A DNA stretch of 64,000 nucleotides from Lampris incognitus (GCF_029633865.1 NC_079230.1:28303089-28367088), one strand, 5' to 3'; counted from the stretch's first letter, positions 24,168 through 35,631 are shown. The notes: generated from the sequence alone by a model not told the origin. Made by a program: numbers and translations.

Positions 24168-24267
24168 ATAACCAAAATATGTTGTATAATTACACAAAGT
24201 ATCGCCACAAGATTATTATTATTATTTTCATTGCTAACACTTTTATTTTATTTTATCATCAGGAAAC

Positions 24268-24352
24268 GCTTATAGTAGCCCCTCCCTGTTGTGACCCCAT
24301 TTCCTGTTAGTAGCCCCTCCCTGTTGTGACGCCATTTCCTGTTAGTGGCCCA
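24268..24352. repeat. 40-bp direct repeat, 2 copies
   Basis: The unit TAGCCCCTCCCTGTTGTGAC plus CCATTTCCTGTTAG occurs twice in tandem. Confidence 0.8.
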
Positions 24353-24920
24353 AAACGTATGTTCCCCCTGACTTCTGTCTCTTTCCCGCTTTGGACATGT
24401 AGAAAGAGGTATGTGTTCATTTTTGTCTGCCCCTGTAATTTATTTTAATCCATTCCTAATGTGTCTTAGGTCTAATGTGGGTCCCAATTCTTGCGTAGGC
24501 CACAGCAGGAGCTGATCTGAAGTTTCCTGAAACCTGTCCTGTTTTGTTTATATGCGACAGAATACAGATCCCATGCATGAGAGAAGTTGTCCTGTCTTCC
24601 CTACACAACGCAATGAAAAAGTACACCGGTCACACTGGTTTACCTGGTGTCCCTTGTTATACAGCATCGCATTACAGATCCGAAGTTATTAAGCGGTATA
24701 TGAGCGTGTGGTCTGCAACTGTAATAACACGCCCAAAGCAGTATTTCAGAGCGGGGTTGGGGGGGGGGGGGCACTGCTTTAATCTACGGCCAAAATAACA
24801 CGCAAACCAGTGACGTTCATGGCTTGAAAATAAAAGATGCACGACTATCTTTCGTCTGGGCAAACTTGTCAATACATTTTCTGCCCAAATCCACGTATGA
24901 ACTCATTTTGACAAACTACT

Positions 24921-25078
24921 GTAGCGAATTCGTGGGACAACGCAACCACAGTGACTGCCGCGGCCGGGACGCGAACCCGTATCGCCCGCACCGCAGGAGG
25001 CATCGCTAACCGCTCGACTAAAGGGTCAGACTCGCGAGCCAGCGGCCAGCGTGTCTTCTTATCCATGCATGTTACAGT
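24921..25078 (-). mobile_element. tRNA-derived SINE-like repeat, family C
   Basis: The minus strand carries an A-box-like TAGTCGAGCGG followed by a B-box-like GGGTTCGCGTCCCGG, and ends at GAATTCGCTAC. The same unit recurs at 38.4-39.0 kb and 46.9 kb. I infer a tRNA-derived SINE from the boxes. Confidence 0.6.
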
Positions 25079-26060
25079 ACGTTTACCCTCTTGTTGCCCC
25101 ATGGCGTTGCGTGTAGCTGCGAAGCAACGCCGATACCGTAACGACGTTTACTAAACGTCTTGACCTACGTCATACATTCTATTATTTTTTTATTGGCTGC
25201 TCTCAGCATGTGCATATTGGGTAATGTTCATGTTTTACTGAATGCAGCATTTAAAAATGTTAAATATGTGTTGCGTAATAATAATATATGTGAAAATGCT
25301 TTAAAAATGCCTGTAAGAACAGGAAGGAAGAGGTACACAAATGTTTTGTGAATTTAGTTTTATTTCTGAAACTCTGGTGAATGAGCCAATCACATTGGAG
25401 GTCAAAGGACAAGAACGTGAGTTGACAGAGAGCGACGAACGGCGTTATCTTTATTCCCACCCGCATTCCGGGAAGACCCGCCCATACTCTGCCCCTGATT
25501 GGCTAACCCTATCCCTAACCCCACCCTAACCTCAACCATCCTGGCCAACAGGCAACGAGTACTAGCCAATCAGAGGCAGCGTTAGCAGAATCCGGGTGGG
25601 GGAAAAACGCTGCACGTAAGAAGCGTGTTGTCTGCTGAAAAGGGAAACACGAAATGTTACGCTAATGTGTACACCATTTTTAGTGAAAGTGTTCAACCAG
25701 GACTCTTATGCTAAACTTTAATGGTGATATTTCTGTCCGTTTTGAGTGAACTACTCAGCACAAGAAGACAGAAAGAAGTTTAAGTTAGCTGCTGACTTAG
25801 TGGCTAGTGCTTTTGCATGGGCTTTGCTAACAAGCTAGCGAGCAGCGACCTCGACTAGTGAAGCCTGTGTGGAACTGCGAAACGGACGACGAACAACGAC
25901 CCCGACGGAGCCGGATAGCGTTGGCGAGTGGTAAACTTTGCCGAGATCGTCAGCTGCGTGAGACTTCTCTTCATCGTGAATCTGCTTGTCATATCGCCTC
26001 CTGCTGCCGCCGCCTTGGACCTTGTGTATTTGAGGCTACATTCCATTGAGTAAAGGTACC
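25079..26060. other. No gene recognised; CpG-containing unique sequence
   Basis: The stretch around 25850-26048 is moderately CpG-rich and open on both strands for 63 codons, and ends at a donor-like AAAG/GTACCG (26054-26059). No family similarity is seen. It could be a leader exon of an unknown transcript or retroelement leader. Confidence 0.3.
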
Positions 26061-26063
26061 GTT

Positions 26064-26170
26064 CTTTTGTTTTTTACCTGCGTGGTGAAGCAGCCATTTT
26101 GTTTTTTGCCTGCGTGGTGAAGCAGCCATTTTGTTTTTTGCCTGCGCGATGAAGCAGCCATTTTGTTTAA
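26064..26170. repeat. 32-bp tandem repeat, 3 copies
   Basis: Three copies of a unit built on TGCGTGGTGAAGCAGCCATT followed by a T-rich run. The third copy is slightly diverged. Confidence 0.85.
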
Positions 26171-26624
26171 TATAAGGCTACCACGTTCACAAGCGACACT
26201 CAGGCCCGCATCATTTGAACTGGGTATTTGAAATTAGGCTAGGTTATTGCCGGCTATTTTCTTTTCTTTTCTTGGGCCCTTATGTTTTCAATGTGTATGT
26301 GAATGCATTTGACTGTGAGATTTCAAAAGATATTTGAAAACGAAGCATTTAAACACTGAACAATATTTTCTTAAGTAGATATTTGATACGTTTTTATAAC
26401 ACAGTTGTGGTGAATGACTACCTTTGATATTTTAAGTTAATTAAGAAAAAGAGTATTTTCTGTTTAAAAGCGGAAGAGTGTTTAAGGGTTACAAGTAATT
26501 CTCGACATTTCAATTTAATTCTAAAGTGTACGAATTGATGCTTAAATAGTGATTTCGAATGAAAGAGTATTGCATATAGCCTAATAAGTAGTAATTACAC
26601 ACATACAAGTTAAACACTGATATG

Positions 26625-27085
26625 TTTTGTTTTTTTAAGCAATATATTTATTGAATTTTGTTTGCAAATTGCATCAAAACAAGTAATAGCACTTTACAGC
26701 AAGCATTTTCACCCTACCCCCGTCCCTGTAACAAGTAATACAATTCAAAGCAGGGTTAAAGAAAATAATAAAAATCAAAATTAAATTGACTTTTTTTTAA
26801 ATATTTTCTTTCACAGACTGATTAGAGGTCCCCCAGAGCTTGTTCTCGCTGAAGCAAGTTACCAACATTAGTATTACGTCTTAAGAAGTACAGAAACAAT
26901 CCCCAGATTTTTATCCAAAACACTTTGTTTACGTCTAACAATATACATTATCTTTTCCACTGACATGTTTGAAGCCATTTCTTTAACCCACATACCAATT
27001 CTTGGTCCATCGACACTTTTCCAATTAAGAGCAATTACACGTTTTGCTTGTAATATACACACTGCTATGTTTATTAGTGAAACCC
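26625..27085 (-). mobile_element. LINE-1 3' end fragment
   Basis: The minus-strand frame 27062-26874 reads QAKRVIALNWKSVDGPRIGM and continues with KEMASNMSVEKIMYIVR. This is the extreme C terminus of fish L1 ORF2, where the pattern of Trp-Met-Glu-Lys-Tyr residues is conserved. A 3' UTR follows with AATAAA and an A-rich end near 26630. It is 5' truncated, as usual for LINEs. Confidence 0.7.
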
Positions 27086-27171
27086 CACTTATTTGATTGA
27101 TTGGATAGATGTTTTAAAGAACTCAGGATAGCCACCTCTCACTATAGCCACCACCCGCTAGAGAGGCGCTA

Positions 27172-27391
27172 CACAATCTAAAGACATGTAGGTCAGGTGA
27201 ATCGGTCATACGAAATTGTCCCTAGGGGTGTGTGTGTGTGCGCGCGCGCGTGTGTGCGTGTGTGTGCGTGTGTGATGGTCTGGCGGCCTGTCCAGGGTGT
27301 CTCCCCGCCTGCTGACCAGTGACTGCTGGGATAGGCTCCAGCGACCCTGAGAGCAGGATAAGCGGTTTGGATAATGGACGGATGGGCGGAT
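27172..27391 (+). mobile_element. SINE family B, 5' truncated
   Basis: This holds the AAAGACATGTAGGTCAGGTG block, a TG/CG microsatellite (27228-27273), CCTGTCCAGGGTGTCTCCCC and the AGCAGGATAAGCGG 3' end with a GGATGG-type tail. The tRNA head is absent. Confidence 0.75.
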
Positions 27392-27582
27392 GAATTCGCG
27401 GTTCAGCTTGAGGGGTGAGGGTGAAGCATCGGGCCGTTTTGCAAATTATAAACGTGTTTTTGTTAATTGAGGGGAGTAATTCATAAACGTTACAAAAAAT
27501 AAAACTAAAATAAACGAGCGCGCCGCACACCTATACAGTTACAAATTAAAACATTAGCGCGCATGCTCCGCGGCGGCTCACA

Positions 27583-27665
27583 GTCAGGATGGCCGAGCGG
27601 TCTAAGGCGCTACGTTCAGGTCGTAGTCTCCCCTGGAGGCGTGGGTTCGAATCCCACTTCTGACA
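27583..27665 (+). tRNA. tRNA-Leu (anticodon CAG)
   Basis: An 83-nt type II tRNA with long variable arm. The acceptor stem GTCAGGA pairs with TTCTGAC (one G-T pair) with discriminator A. The A box is TGGCCGAGCGG, anticodon CAG is flanked by a TACG/CGTA stem, the variable arm is CTCCCCTGGAG-like and the B box is GGTTCGAATCC. CCA is not encoded, as expected for a nuclear gene. It decodes CUG. The downstream run TTTTT (27671-27675) can serve as pol III terminator. It is identical to 32672-32754, and their flanks also match, so they are tandem duplicates. Confidence 0.97.
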
Positions 27666-27788
27666 GAAACGTTTTTCCTGTTTCAGCCCTTTTAATGTCC
27701 GAAATTATGTCCGTCCAGATTTGATACGAATATGAAACCACGTTATTTTCGTTAAAAACCGACATTTTTGGTCAACAACCAAAACGAC

Positions 27789-27871
27789 ACATATATATAT
27801 ATATATATATATACATACACACACACACACACACACACATGCATATATATATATATATATATACATACATG
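27789..27871. repeat. AT/AC compound microsatellite
   Basis: An AT run, an AC run, then a second AT run, ending at the 5' LTR of the Gypsy element. The matching microsatellite continues beyond the 3' LTR at 32282-32340, so the element inserted into this array. Confidence 0.9.
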
Positions 27872-28111
27872 TGTGGTGGACACGTATTGGGGACAGAATT
27901 CAACCCAGGAACTAAGGGTTAAGTCATGGTTGCCCTGGCAGGTTAACGCAGGGTTAAGTTATGGTTGTCCAGCCAGTTTTCTGATTATTCTTGCCACCTC
28001 CGCTCAGTCGAGCTGTGGTTTGGTTGCTCTCTGATTTACCGTGGATTAAAGAAAGTTGCCTACACGGCTAAAGTGTGAACCTACGGTCTTCTCCGTTCCT
28101 TCGGCTCTACA
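27872..28111 (+). repeat. 5' LTR of the CsRn1-like element
   Basis: 240 bp, TGTGGTGGACACG...GGCTCTACA, matching 32042-32281. Confidence 0.93.
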
Positions 28112-28163
28112 CTGGTGACCCCGACGTCGGTTTTCGGATAAGTTTTCTGAAACCACACACATT

Positions 28164-28856
28164 ATGGCTACGAACGCCGTTGCAATTAAACTGCCGGAGT
28201 TTTGGGAGTCTTCCGCGGCTACATGGTTCGCGCAGGCTGAGGCACAGTTCGCGCTCAGAGACATAACAGCAGACGAGACCAGGTACTACTACGTATTGGC
28301 AGCGCTGGGGGGCGCTACGGCTTCCAGGATAAGCGGTTTCATAACCAACCCACCGGCCGATGGTAAATACGCCGCACTTAAACATCTCCTCCTTGAAACT
28401 TTTGAACTGTCAACAACGGAGAGAGCACGTCGCCTCTTCGCAATTCAGGGCTTGGGAGATGGCAAACCATCGGAGCTAATGAGCAGGATGTTAAACCTAC
28501 TGGGTCAAGAAAAGCCATGTTTCCTGTTTATGGAGCTGTTTCTGCGCAACATGCCGCCCCACGTCCAGACTGCGCTCGCTAACTCCACCATCACTGATCC
28601 CCGTGAGCTGGCAAAGGAGGCTGACCGATTCTTCGTCGCTACACAACGTTCCTCCCATGCCGGGGTGCTGGCTCCTACCTTCACTGGCCCCCCGCCGACA
28701 TCGCGGGCGTGGCCCGACGGTGGCGCCACAGCATCAGACCGCTACAAGCCCTCTGGACTCTGTAATTACCACGCTCGATTTGGTGCGAAAGCTAAACGGT
28801 GCCGTTCCCCCTGCAACTACAGGCCGACGGGAAACGAGAGGGCCAACACTCAGTAG
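28164..28856 (+). CDS. Gag of the CsRn1-like Gypsy element
   Basis: A 230-codon frame starting with ATG about 50 bp after the 5' LTR. The N-terminal half reads [19 protein letters not shown], the conserved start of CsRn1-type gag (capsid). Near the C terminus is [18 protein letters not shown], a CHCC zinc-binding motif that replaces the usual CCHC knuckle in this clade. The frame overlaps the pol frame by about 58 bp, as expected where pol is expressed by ribosomal frameshifting. Gag forms the cytoplasmic particle that packages element RNA. The fossil rule applies: it looks whole. Confidence 0.88.
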   Translation: MATNAVAIKLPEFWESSAATWFAQAEAQFALRDITADETRYYYVLAALGGATASRISGFITNPPADGKYAALKHLLLETFELSTTERARRLFAIQGLGDGKPSELMSRMLNLLGQEKPCFLFMELFLRNMPPHVQTALANSTITDPRELAKEADRFFVATQRSSHAGVLAPTFTGPPPTSRAWPDGGATASDRYKPSGLCNYHARFGAKAKRCRSPCNYRPTGNERANTQ

Positions 28857-31800
28857 TGGCCATGAGTGTTGGCGATACGAGCAGGTTACTCTTCATCCTC
28901 GACACCATCTCCGGTCGGCGATTTCTTTGTGACACGGGCGCACAGAGAAGCGTGCTCCCTGCTACTGACGTCGACATCATGGGCGGGGAGCGGGGCCCCC
29001 AGTTGGCGACGGCTGACGGCAGCCCTATCCACACCTACGGCGTGCGGTCTGTAGAACTGTGTTTTGGTGGACAACGTTTCACGTGGGAGTTCGTCATGGC
29101 CAATGTAACGCTTCCCCTCCTCGGAGCTGATTTTTTGTGCGCTTACGGTTTGCTAGTGGACATTCAGAACAGCCGTCTGGTCGATGCCTTAACCTTCTCC
29201 TCCTTCGCATGTACGCGGAGGGAAGCGGCCTATGCAGGTCTAGCCAACTCTCTCTCAGAGGCAGACAAGTTCACCCGCCTCCTCGCTGAGTTCCCTGACC
29301 TCACCCAGCCTACCTTCTCTGCACCCACCGCTAAGCATGGGGTGGAGCATCACATTGCTACGAAGGGGCCCCCGGTCTACGCCAGAGCCAGGCGTCTCGA
29401 CCCCGCCAAACTCGCCATTGCCAAGTCTGAGTTCGAGCACCTGGAACGCATGGGGATCATCCGCCGCTCTGACAGCCCGTGGGCGTCCCCACTCCACATC
29501 GTCGCTAAGCCTGATGGAGGTTGGCGCCCATGCGGGGACTACCGCCGACTAAATGACGCCACCACGCCCGACCGCTATCCTGTCCCGCATATCCAGGACT
29601 TTTCTGCAAACCTGTCTGGCAAATGCGTCTTCTCAAAAGTCGACCTGGTCCGTGGTTATCATCAAGTTCCCGTGCACCCCTCAGATATCCCCAAGACAGC
29701 GGTGACTACCCCATTCGGCCTATTTGAATTCCTACGAATGCCATTTGGACTCAAAAACGCGGCCCAGTCCTTTCAGCGGCTGATGGATTCAGTGCTCCGT
29801 GGCCTTCCTTTCCTCTTCGTCTATTTGGACGACATACTCATCGCCAGCGCCTCCAAGGAAGAACACCTGTCCCATCTTCATGCCCTCTTCACACGCCTCA
29901 GCCAGCATGGGCTGATCGTCAACCCGGCGAAGTGCCGGTTCGGGCTGACAGCCATTGATTTCCTCGGGCATCGCATCACTGGGGACGGGGCAGTCCCCCT
30001 GCCCTCAAAGGTGGAAGCGGTGGCGGCCTTTCCGCGCCCCCAAACAGCTCGTGCGCTCAGGGAGTTCATCGGGATGGTGACATTCTACCACCGCTTCATT
30101 CCTCGAGCCGCCTTTATCATCCGGCCACTGTACGAGGCGCTGAAAGGCATGTCCCCCAACCAGGCGGTCGACTGGACAGCAGAGCGGGACCGTGCGTTCA
30201 CCGAGACTAAAGCTGCGCTCTCCCAGGCTACCCTGCTAGCGCATCCTTCACCTACAGCGCCTATTTCCATAACCACGGATGCATCGGACTATGCTGTTGG
30301 TGCGGTTCACGAACAGTGGGTGGGGGGGGCTTGGCAGCCTTTGGCCTTTTTCAGTCGCCAGCTTACACCCCGAGAGCGCAAGTATAGTACTTTTGACAGG
30401 GAACTCCTCGGTCTCTGGCTCGCTGTCCGGCATTTCCGTTTCCTGCTAGAGGGCCGCGAGTTTACTGCGTACGTGGACCACAAGCCCCTCACGTTTGCCA
30501 TGTCCAAGACGGCCGAGCCATGGTCCGCTCGCCAGCAGCGACAACTCTCCTACATTTCGGAATTCACTACCGACATCCAGCACGTCGCTGGTAAGTCTAA
30601 CCAGGTAGCTGACTGCCTCTCTAGGGCAGTGATTGGAGCGGTCCACCTAGGCCTTGACTATGCACAGATGGCCGTTGACCAGGCCACGGACCCGAGCATC
30701 CTCCGTCTCCGGGCCTCCGACACGGGGCTCCGCCTGCAGGACGTTCCTTTCAGCGACACAGGTGCCACCCTCCTGTGTGACGTCTCCACAGGACAGCCCA
30801 GGCCCATCGTCCCGCACAGCTGGAGACGCCCCGTATTTGAAGCTGTGCACGGCCTCTCTCATCCAGGCGGTAAGCCATCCGTGCGCCTGACCTCTGCTAA
30901 GTTTGTGTGGGAGGGACTTAAGAGAGACGTGAAAGCGTGGGCCGACTCGTGTGTTGCCTGTCAGCGGGCTAAGATACACCGCCACATTAAGGCGCCCCTG
31001 GAACGCTTCGCAGTGCCGGAGAGACGATTTGACCATGTCCACGTCGACCTGGTTGGTCCCCTACCCCCCTCCCATGGGTTCACCTACCTCTTCACTGTGG
31101 TGGACAGGACTACGCGCTGGCCTGAAGCTGTTCCCCTGGCATCCACGACGTCTGCTGATGTGGCCCGGGCTTTTATTGGGTCGTGGGTCTCACGTTTCGG
31201 TACGCCTTCCGACCTTTCATCTGACCGCGGGCCACAGTTTACCTCAGAGCTATGGAATGCTGTGGGTGAGGCTCTGGGCGTCAAGCTTCATCGCACTACC
31301 GCCTACCACCCTCAGGCGAACGGCCTATGTGAGCGCTTCCACCGGTCCATGAAGGCTGCGCTTCGGGCTACTCTCAAGGACTGCAACTGGGTCGACAAGC
31401 TCCCATGGGTCATGCTGGGCCTGCGGACCGCCCCGAAGGAAGACCTACAAGCCTCCTCTGCGGAGCTGGTGTACGGCACGCCGCTGCGAGTCCCAGGCGA
31501 TTTCATGCCCAATGCAACGCGTCCCTGGTCAGCTGTGGACCAACGAGCCTCCTTGCTGGACGGGGTCAGAGCTTTCACACCCGTCCCTACCGCCCAACAC
31601 GGCGCGCCGGTGTCCCAGGTGCCCCCAGGTCTGCAGTCAGCAGACTACGTGTTCATCCGTCACGACGCACACCGCCCCCCTCTGCAACCCCCTTATGACG
31701 GCCCCTTCCGCGTCCTGGAACGGGGAACTAAGCACCTGGTGGTGGATTTTGGGGGCACGGCCGAGCATGTTTCAGTGGACCGAGTTAAACCCGCACACCT

Positions 31801-32020
31801 GGACTTGACGCAGCCGTTGGAGTTAGCCCAACCTCCTCGTCGCGGTCGTCCCCCGGCTCCGCCTCCTCCCCCCGTGGAGGCCCGAGCTGCCTCTTCTGCT
31901 CCTCAGGCCGACCTCCACAGGCCCGCGTCAATGCCTCCCAGAGACACTCCGGCCCCTGTTATCCGGAGCCGCCGCGGACGGCCTGTTGTCCCCCCGCGCC
32001 TGCCTGACTTCGATTACTAG
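28799..32020 (+). CDS. Pol polyprotein of the CsRn1-like Gypsy element
   Basis: An open frame of 1073 codons. Parts in order are aspartic protease ([12 protein letters not shown], Asp near residue 45), reverse transcriptase ([18 protein letters not shown], then YLDDILIAS near residue 342), RNase H ([12 protein letters not shown]), an HHCC zinc domain (SHPGGKPS...CVACQRAK) and integrase core with the DDE pattern ([19 protein letters not shown] near residue 807; [13 protein letters not shown]), followed by a Pro-rich tail. The order RT-RNase H-integrase is Ty3/Gypsy. The first codons overlap gag and would be translated only after frameshifting. Expected to act in cytoplasmic particles and, for integrase, in the nucleus. 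It looks whole. Confidence 0.92.
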   Translation: MPFPLQLQADGKREGQHSVVAMSVGDTSRLLFILDTISGRRFLCDTGAQRSVLPATDVDIMGGERGPQLATADGSPIHTYGVRSVELCFGGQRFTWEFVMANVTLPLLGADFLCAYGLLVDIQNSRLVDALTFSSFACTRREAAYAGLANSLSEADKFTRLLAEFPDLTQPTFSAPTAKHGVEHHIATKGPPVYARARRLDPAKLAIAKSEFEHLERMGIIRRSDSPWASPLHIVAKPDGGWRPCGDYRRLNDATTPDRYPVPHIQDFSANLSGKCVFSKVDLVRGYHQVPVHPSDIPKTAVTTPFGLFEFLRMPFGLKNAAQSFQRLMDSVLRGLPFLFVYLDDILIASASKEEHLSHLHALFTRLSQHGLIVNPAKCRFGLTAIDFLGHRITGDGAVPLPSKVEAVAAFPRPQTARALREFIGMVTFYHRFIPRAAFIIRPLYEALKGMSPNQAVDWTAERDRAFTETKAALSQATLLAHPSPTAPISITTDASDYAVGAVHEQWVGGAWQPLAFFSRQLTPRERKYSTFDRELLGLWLAVRHFRFLLEGREFTAYVDHKPLTFAMSKTAEPWSARQQRQLSYISEFTTDIQHVAGKSNQVADCLSRAVIGAVHLGLDYAQMAVDQATDPSILRLRASDTGLRLQDVPFSDTGATLLCDVSTGQPRPIVPHSWRRPVFEAVHGLSHPGGKPSVRLTSAKFVWEGLKRDVKAWADSCVACQRAKIHRHIKAPLERFAVPERRFDHVHVDLVGPLPPSHGFTYLFTVVDRTTRWPEAVPLASTTSADVARAFIGSWVSRFGTPSDLSSDRGPQFTSELWNAVGEALGVKLHRTTAYHPQANGLCERFHRSMKAALRATLKDCNWVDKLPWVMLGLRTAPKEDLQASSAELVYGTPLRVPGDFMPNATRPWSAVDQRASLLDGVRAFTPVPTAQHGAPVSQVPPGLQSADYVFIRHDAHRPPLQPPYDGPFRVLERGTKHLVVDFGGTAEHVSVDRVKPAHLDLTQPLELAQPPRRGRPPAPPPPPVEARAASSAPQADLHRPASMPPRDTPAPVIRSRRGRPVVPPRLPDFDY

Positions 32021-32041
32021 GGCGAATTCTGGGGGGGCTCA

Positions 32042-32281
32042 TGTGGTGGACACGTATTGGGGACAGAATTCAACCCAGGAACTAAGGGTTAAGTCATGGT
32101 TGCCCTGGCAGGTTAACGCAGGGTTAAGTTATGGTTGTCCAGCCAGTTTTCTGATTATTCTTGCCACCTCCGCTCAGTCGAGCTGTGGTTTGGTTGCTCT
32201 CTGATTTACCGTGGATTAAAGAAAGTTGCCTACACGGCTAAAGTGTGAACCTACGGTCTTCTCCGTTCCTTCGGCTCTACA
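32042..32281 (+). repeat. 3' LTR of the CsRn1-like element
   Basis: Matches 27872-28111 base for base by eye, and follows a GGGGGGG polypurine tract. Confidence 0.93.
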
Positions 32282-32286
32282 CATGC

Positions 32287-32331
<45 letters not shown>

Positions 32332-32671
32332 CACATATAAATGCAAGGTAAGACTTTTTAGTGGGACTTTGACGACACGTTGCTACGGCGCGTGCTTTAT
32401 ACAATTAAAAGGTGGTATCTCAAAGCATTACTGACAATACGAAACAATAATGCAAATTTGACAGCCGAAGGAGTTATTTTGGCTTTGACTTTGTCATTTA
32501 GCTTGGATGGTAAGGGTGAAGTATTGTGCAGTTTTGTAACTTCTAAATGTGTTTTTGATAATTAGGGTGATTAATTCATAAACGATACAACCCCCCCCCC
32601 AAATAAACAACGAACGCACTTATATAGTTGCACATTAAAATATTAGTGCGCATGCGCAACGACAGGTCACA

Positions 32672-32754
32672 GTCAGGATGGCCGAGCGGTCTAAGGCGCT
32701 ACGTTCAGGTCGTAGTCTCCCCTGGAGGCGTGGGTTCGAATCCCACTTCTGACA
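32672..32754 (+). tRNA. tRNA-Leu (anticodon CAG), second copy
   Basis: Identical in all 83 bases to 27583-27665, with the same A box, CAG anticodon, long variable arm and B box. The upstream 170 bp (CATAAACG..., GCGCATGC near the gene) and downstream 40 bp (GAAACGTTTTTCCTGTTTCAG) also match with scattered changes. Without the Gypsy insertion the two genes would be about 680 bp apart. Confidence 0.97.
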
Positions 32755-32969
32755 GAAACGTTTTTCCTGTTTCAGCCCCTTTAATGCCTTAAATTAAAGT
32801 GAAGCTACGACTCAAATTACCGGAACACCGTGACCCGTGCTTCATGTTTTATTTGTTGTACTATTTCATCAAGTATTGTTGTCTTTGTTTTAATTATTTG
32901 TTCACTATGTACATTTTTATGTATTTTAACTCATCTATGTGGTATATTTTTGATATCCGCTGTCTTTAC

Positions 32970-32994
32970 TATATATATATGTATATATACATAT

Positions 32995-33059
<65 letters not shown>
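32970..33059. repeat. AT/AC compound microsatellite
   Basis: AT, AC and AT runs ending in TA, which served as Tc1 target. This is the same array type as after the first tRNA-Leu, so it belongs to the duplicated unit. Confidence 0.9.
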
Positions 33060-33062
<3 letters not shown>

Positions 33063-34279
33063 TCACCGGCCACTTTATTAGGCACACCTGTCCAACTGCT
33101 CGTTAACGCAAATTTCTAATCAGCCAATCACATGGCAGCAGCTCAATGCATTTAGGCATGTAGACATGGTCAAGACGATCTGCTGCAGTTCAAACCGAGC
33201 ATCAGAATGGGAAGAAAGGTGATTTAAGTGACTTTGAACGAGGCATGGTTGTTGGTGCCAGACGGGCTGGTCTGAGTATTTCAGAAACTGCTGATCTACT
33301 GGGATTTTCACGCACAACCATCTCTAGGGTTTACAGAGAATGGTCCGAAAAAGAGAAAATATCCAGTGAGCGGCAGTTCTGTGGGCGAAAATGCCTTGTT
33401 GATGCCAGAGGTCAGAGGAGAATGGCCAGACTGGTTCGAGCTGATAGAAAGGCAACAGTAACTCAAATAACCACTCATTACAACCGAGGTATGCAGAAGA
33501 GCATCTCTGAACGCACAACACGTCGAACCTTGAGGCAGATGGGCTACAGCAGCAGAAGACCACACCGGGTGCCACTCCTGTCAGCTAAGAACAGGAAACT
33601 GAGGCTACAATTCGCACAGGCTCACCAAAATGGGACAACAGAAGATTGGAAAAACGTTGCCTGGTCTGATGAGTCTCGATTTCTGCTGCGACATTCGGAT
33701 GGTAGGGTCAGAATTTGGCGTCAACAACATGAAAGCATGGATCCATCCTGCCTTGTATCAACGGTTCAGGCTGGTGGTGGTGGTGTAATGGTGTGGGGGA
33801 TATTTTCTTGGCACACTTTGGGCCCCTTAGTACCAATTGAGCATCGTGTCAACACCACAGCCTACCTGAGTATTGTTGCTGACCATGTCCATCCCTTTAT
33901 GACCACAGTGTTCCCATCTTCTGATGGCTACTTCCAGCAGGATAACGCGCCATGTCATAAAGCTCGAATCATCTCAGACTGGTTTCTTGAACATGACAAT
34001 GAGTTCACTGTACTCAAATGGCCTCCACAGTCACCAGATCTCAATCCAATAGAGCACCTTTGGGATGTGGTGGACCGGGAGATTCGCATCATGGATGTGC
34101 AGCCGACAAATCTGCGGCAACTGCATGATGCTATCATGTCAATATGGACCAAACTCTCTTGAGGAATGTTTCCAGTACCTTGTTGAATCTATGCCACGAA
34201 GGACTAAGGCAGTTCTGAAGGCAAAAGGGGGTCCAACCCGGTACTAGCAAGGTGTACCTAATAAAGTGGCCAGTGAGTG
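33060..34279 (+). mobile_element. Tc1-like DNA transposon, nearly full length
   Basis: 1220 bp with inverted ends: CACTCACCGGCCACTTTATT on the left, and the reverse complement CACTCACTGGCCACTTTATT on the right. It is flanked by TA target duplications (33058-33059 and 34280-34281). The single gene codes a DD34E transposase. Length, TA target and ends are all standard for Tc1/mariner. Confidence 0.95.
33245..34162 (+). pseudogene. Tc1 transposase, slightly decayed
   Basis: 305 codons are open. An N-terminal helix-turn-helix (ISETADLLGFSRTTISRVY) is followed by a second DNA-binding part, then the DD34E catalytic core: WSDESRFLL (first Asp), QQDNAPCHKA (second Asp) and SPDLNPIEHLWDVVDRE (Glu). 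The family length is about 340 residues. Compared with the usual sequence, one base appears to be missing upstream of the first DLSDFERG block and one T is extra at the C-terminal TKLS/EECF junction (about 34158-34162). The last 30 or so residues therefore continue in another frame to about 34247. The catalytic residues are intact. It moves by cut and paste at TA sites in the nucleus; this copy is probably inactive. Confidence 0.9.
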
Positions 34280-35330
34280 TATATATAAACATATGTTACG
34301 GGTAATGTGAAAAAACGGTTAATATGTCAACATGCAATTCCTGTCTGCCAATCAGGCAAGACACATGAATGAACGGGCGAGACCTTTCAGATGTCGGATG
34401 CGCGTGCACGCGTGTGCTTTACTTGCACAGCAGCGAGTCTAGTTTACATCGACATTCTGTTTGCTCCCTCCCATATTCTCGGATAGGATAAGACCGATGA
34501 AATATGTAGGCTACTAGTAGGATATTAGCCAGGTGAGGGAGGGGATCGGGCACATTTTTGGCTTTTTTTGGTGGTTGTGTAAAAGTGCATCTGAAAGGTC
34601 TCTGCACATTACCCGGGTAGTGTGCACATTACCCGGGTAGTCTGCACATTACCCGTTTTTTCGCATTACCCGTGCAAGGTAAGATTTTTTTTGGTGGGAA
34701 TTTTACATTTAACATTAAAATCAAATGAATGAAAAGAAAGCTAACCAGGTAGCAGTGTTGTGAGAGTCAGCAGACCACGTGTTCCTGTCCAGCAGGAGCC
34801 CGCTGTGACTCGTCCTTCATCCGTCACAGCGGTTAATATTAAGAGACAACTTCACCTTTGCTAATTAGTCAGTGCAAAGGTCAGCGTGACAGCACGAGCA
34901 ACACTCGGGTGGGGCAGCATAATGAGGGAGATTAGCTTAATGAATTGCATGAACATTATTCAGTAGCATGACTCACAGCAGCTTGTGCATTTGCTGGTGC
35001 TGTGGGTTGTGCGTCTTACACTTTTCAGACAAATTGTGAAATTCTTTTGGAAACGTTGGATCTTCCGGAATTCCTCTACTCATCTACCATTCATTCATTC
35101 ATTCAGTCTGTCTTTGCGTACATGAATGTTTCCGCTTTCACTTCAATGTAAGTTGGCCACTGTATTTAGCATCATATAGAGCTGTTGGACCTAGCTGACT
35201 CGAGGCAACCAGGAAGGATTTGAATTTTTCACTGACAGAATGTGTTTCATAAAACCCTCCAAAATACTAAAGTACCCTGTTCTGAATCCATCTCTTGTAC
35301 ATACTACACTTGTACTAAACGTGCACTACA
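34280..35330. other. No gene recognised
   Basis: The only structure noticed is a short ACCCGGGTAGT-type repeat at about 34608-34650 (GCACATTACCCGGGTAGT twice, a third copy partial). No exon or RNA gene is seen. Confidence 0.4.
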
Positions 35331-35333
35331 GTT

Positions 35334-35377
35334 AATAATAATAATAATAATAATAATGATAATAATAATAATAATAA
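35334..35377. repeat. (AAT)n microsatellite
   Basis: About 14 ATA/AAT units. It is followed at 35410-35560 by a dispersed-repeat-like segment with GAAACGTCTTC and four CCAGGT units. Confidence 0.9.
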
Positions 35378-35631
35378 GTTGAGCTTGTATAGTGCTTCTC
35401 ATCTGCAGAGACAGATCTGGAAGGAAAGGCCCGAACCGAGGAAGCCTCTTGGATGAGAGGCGAAACGTCTTCACGGATATAGACCAGGTCCAGGTCCAGG
35501 TCCAGGTCCAGTTGCACTTGATTCAACTCCTTTGGAGCTCCATGACGACCTGGAAGCGCTTCATGTACGCGTTGCTCTTTGTAAGGGTTTTCCATGAAAT
35601 ACAGCAACCGGTTTAACCGGTTACTCTTGCT

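Larger units (their letters stand above)
27872..32281 (+). mobile_element. Ty3/Gypsy LTR retrotransposon, CsRn1-like, looks whole
   Basis: A 4410-bp element with two 240-bp LTRs that look identical by eye (TG...CA ends), flanked by a 4-bp target duplication CATG (27868-27871 and 32282-32285). The primer-binding site after the 5' LTR, TGGTGACCCCGACGT, is complementary to the 3' end of tRNA-Trp. Gag and pol are long open frames, and a G-rich polypurine tract precedes the 3' LTR. The tRNA-Trp primer and the CHCC-type gag zinc motif point to the CsRn1 clade. Identical LTRs mean a very recent insertion. No break was noticed in reading. Confidence 0.92.

Noticed and set aside
25500-25545. CCCTAACC-like repeats, also at 49900-49930
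   Set aside because: Degenerate and short; not a true TTAGGG array, so not called interstitial telomere sequence.
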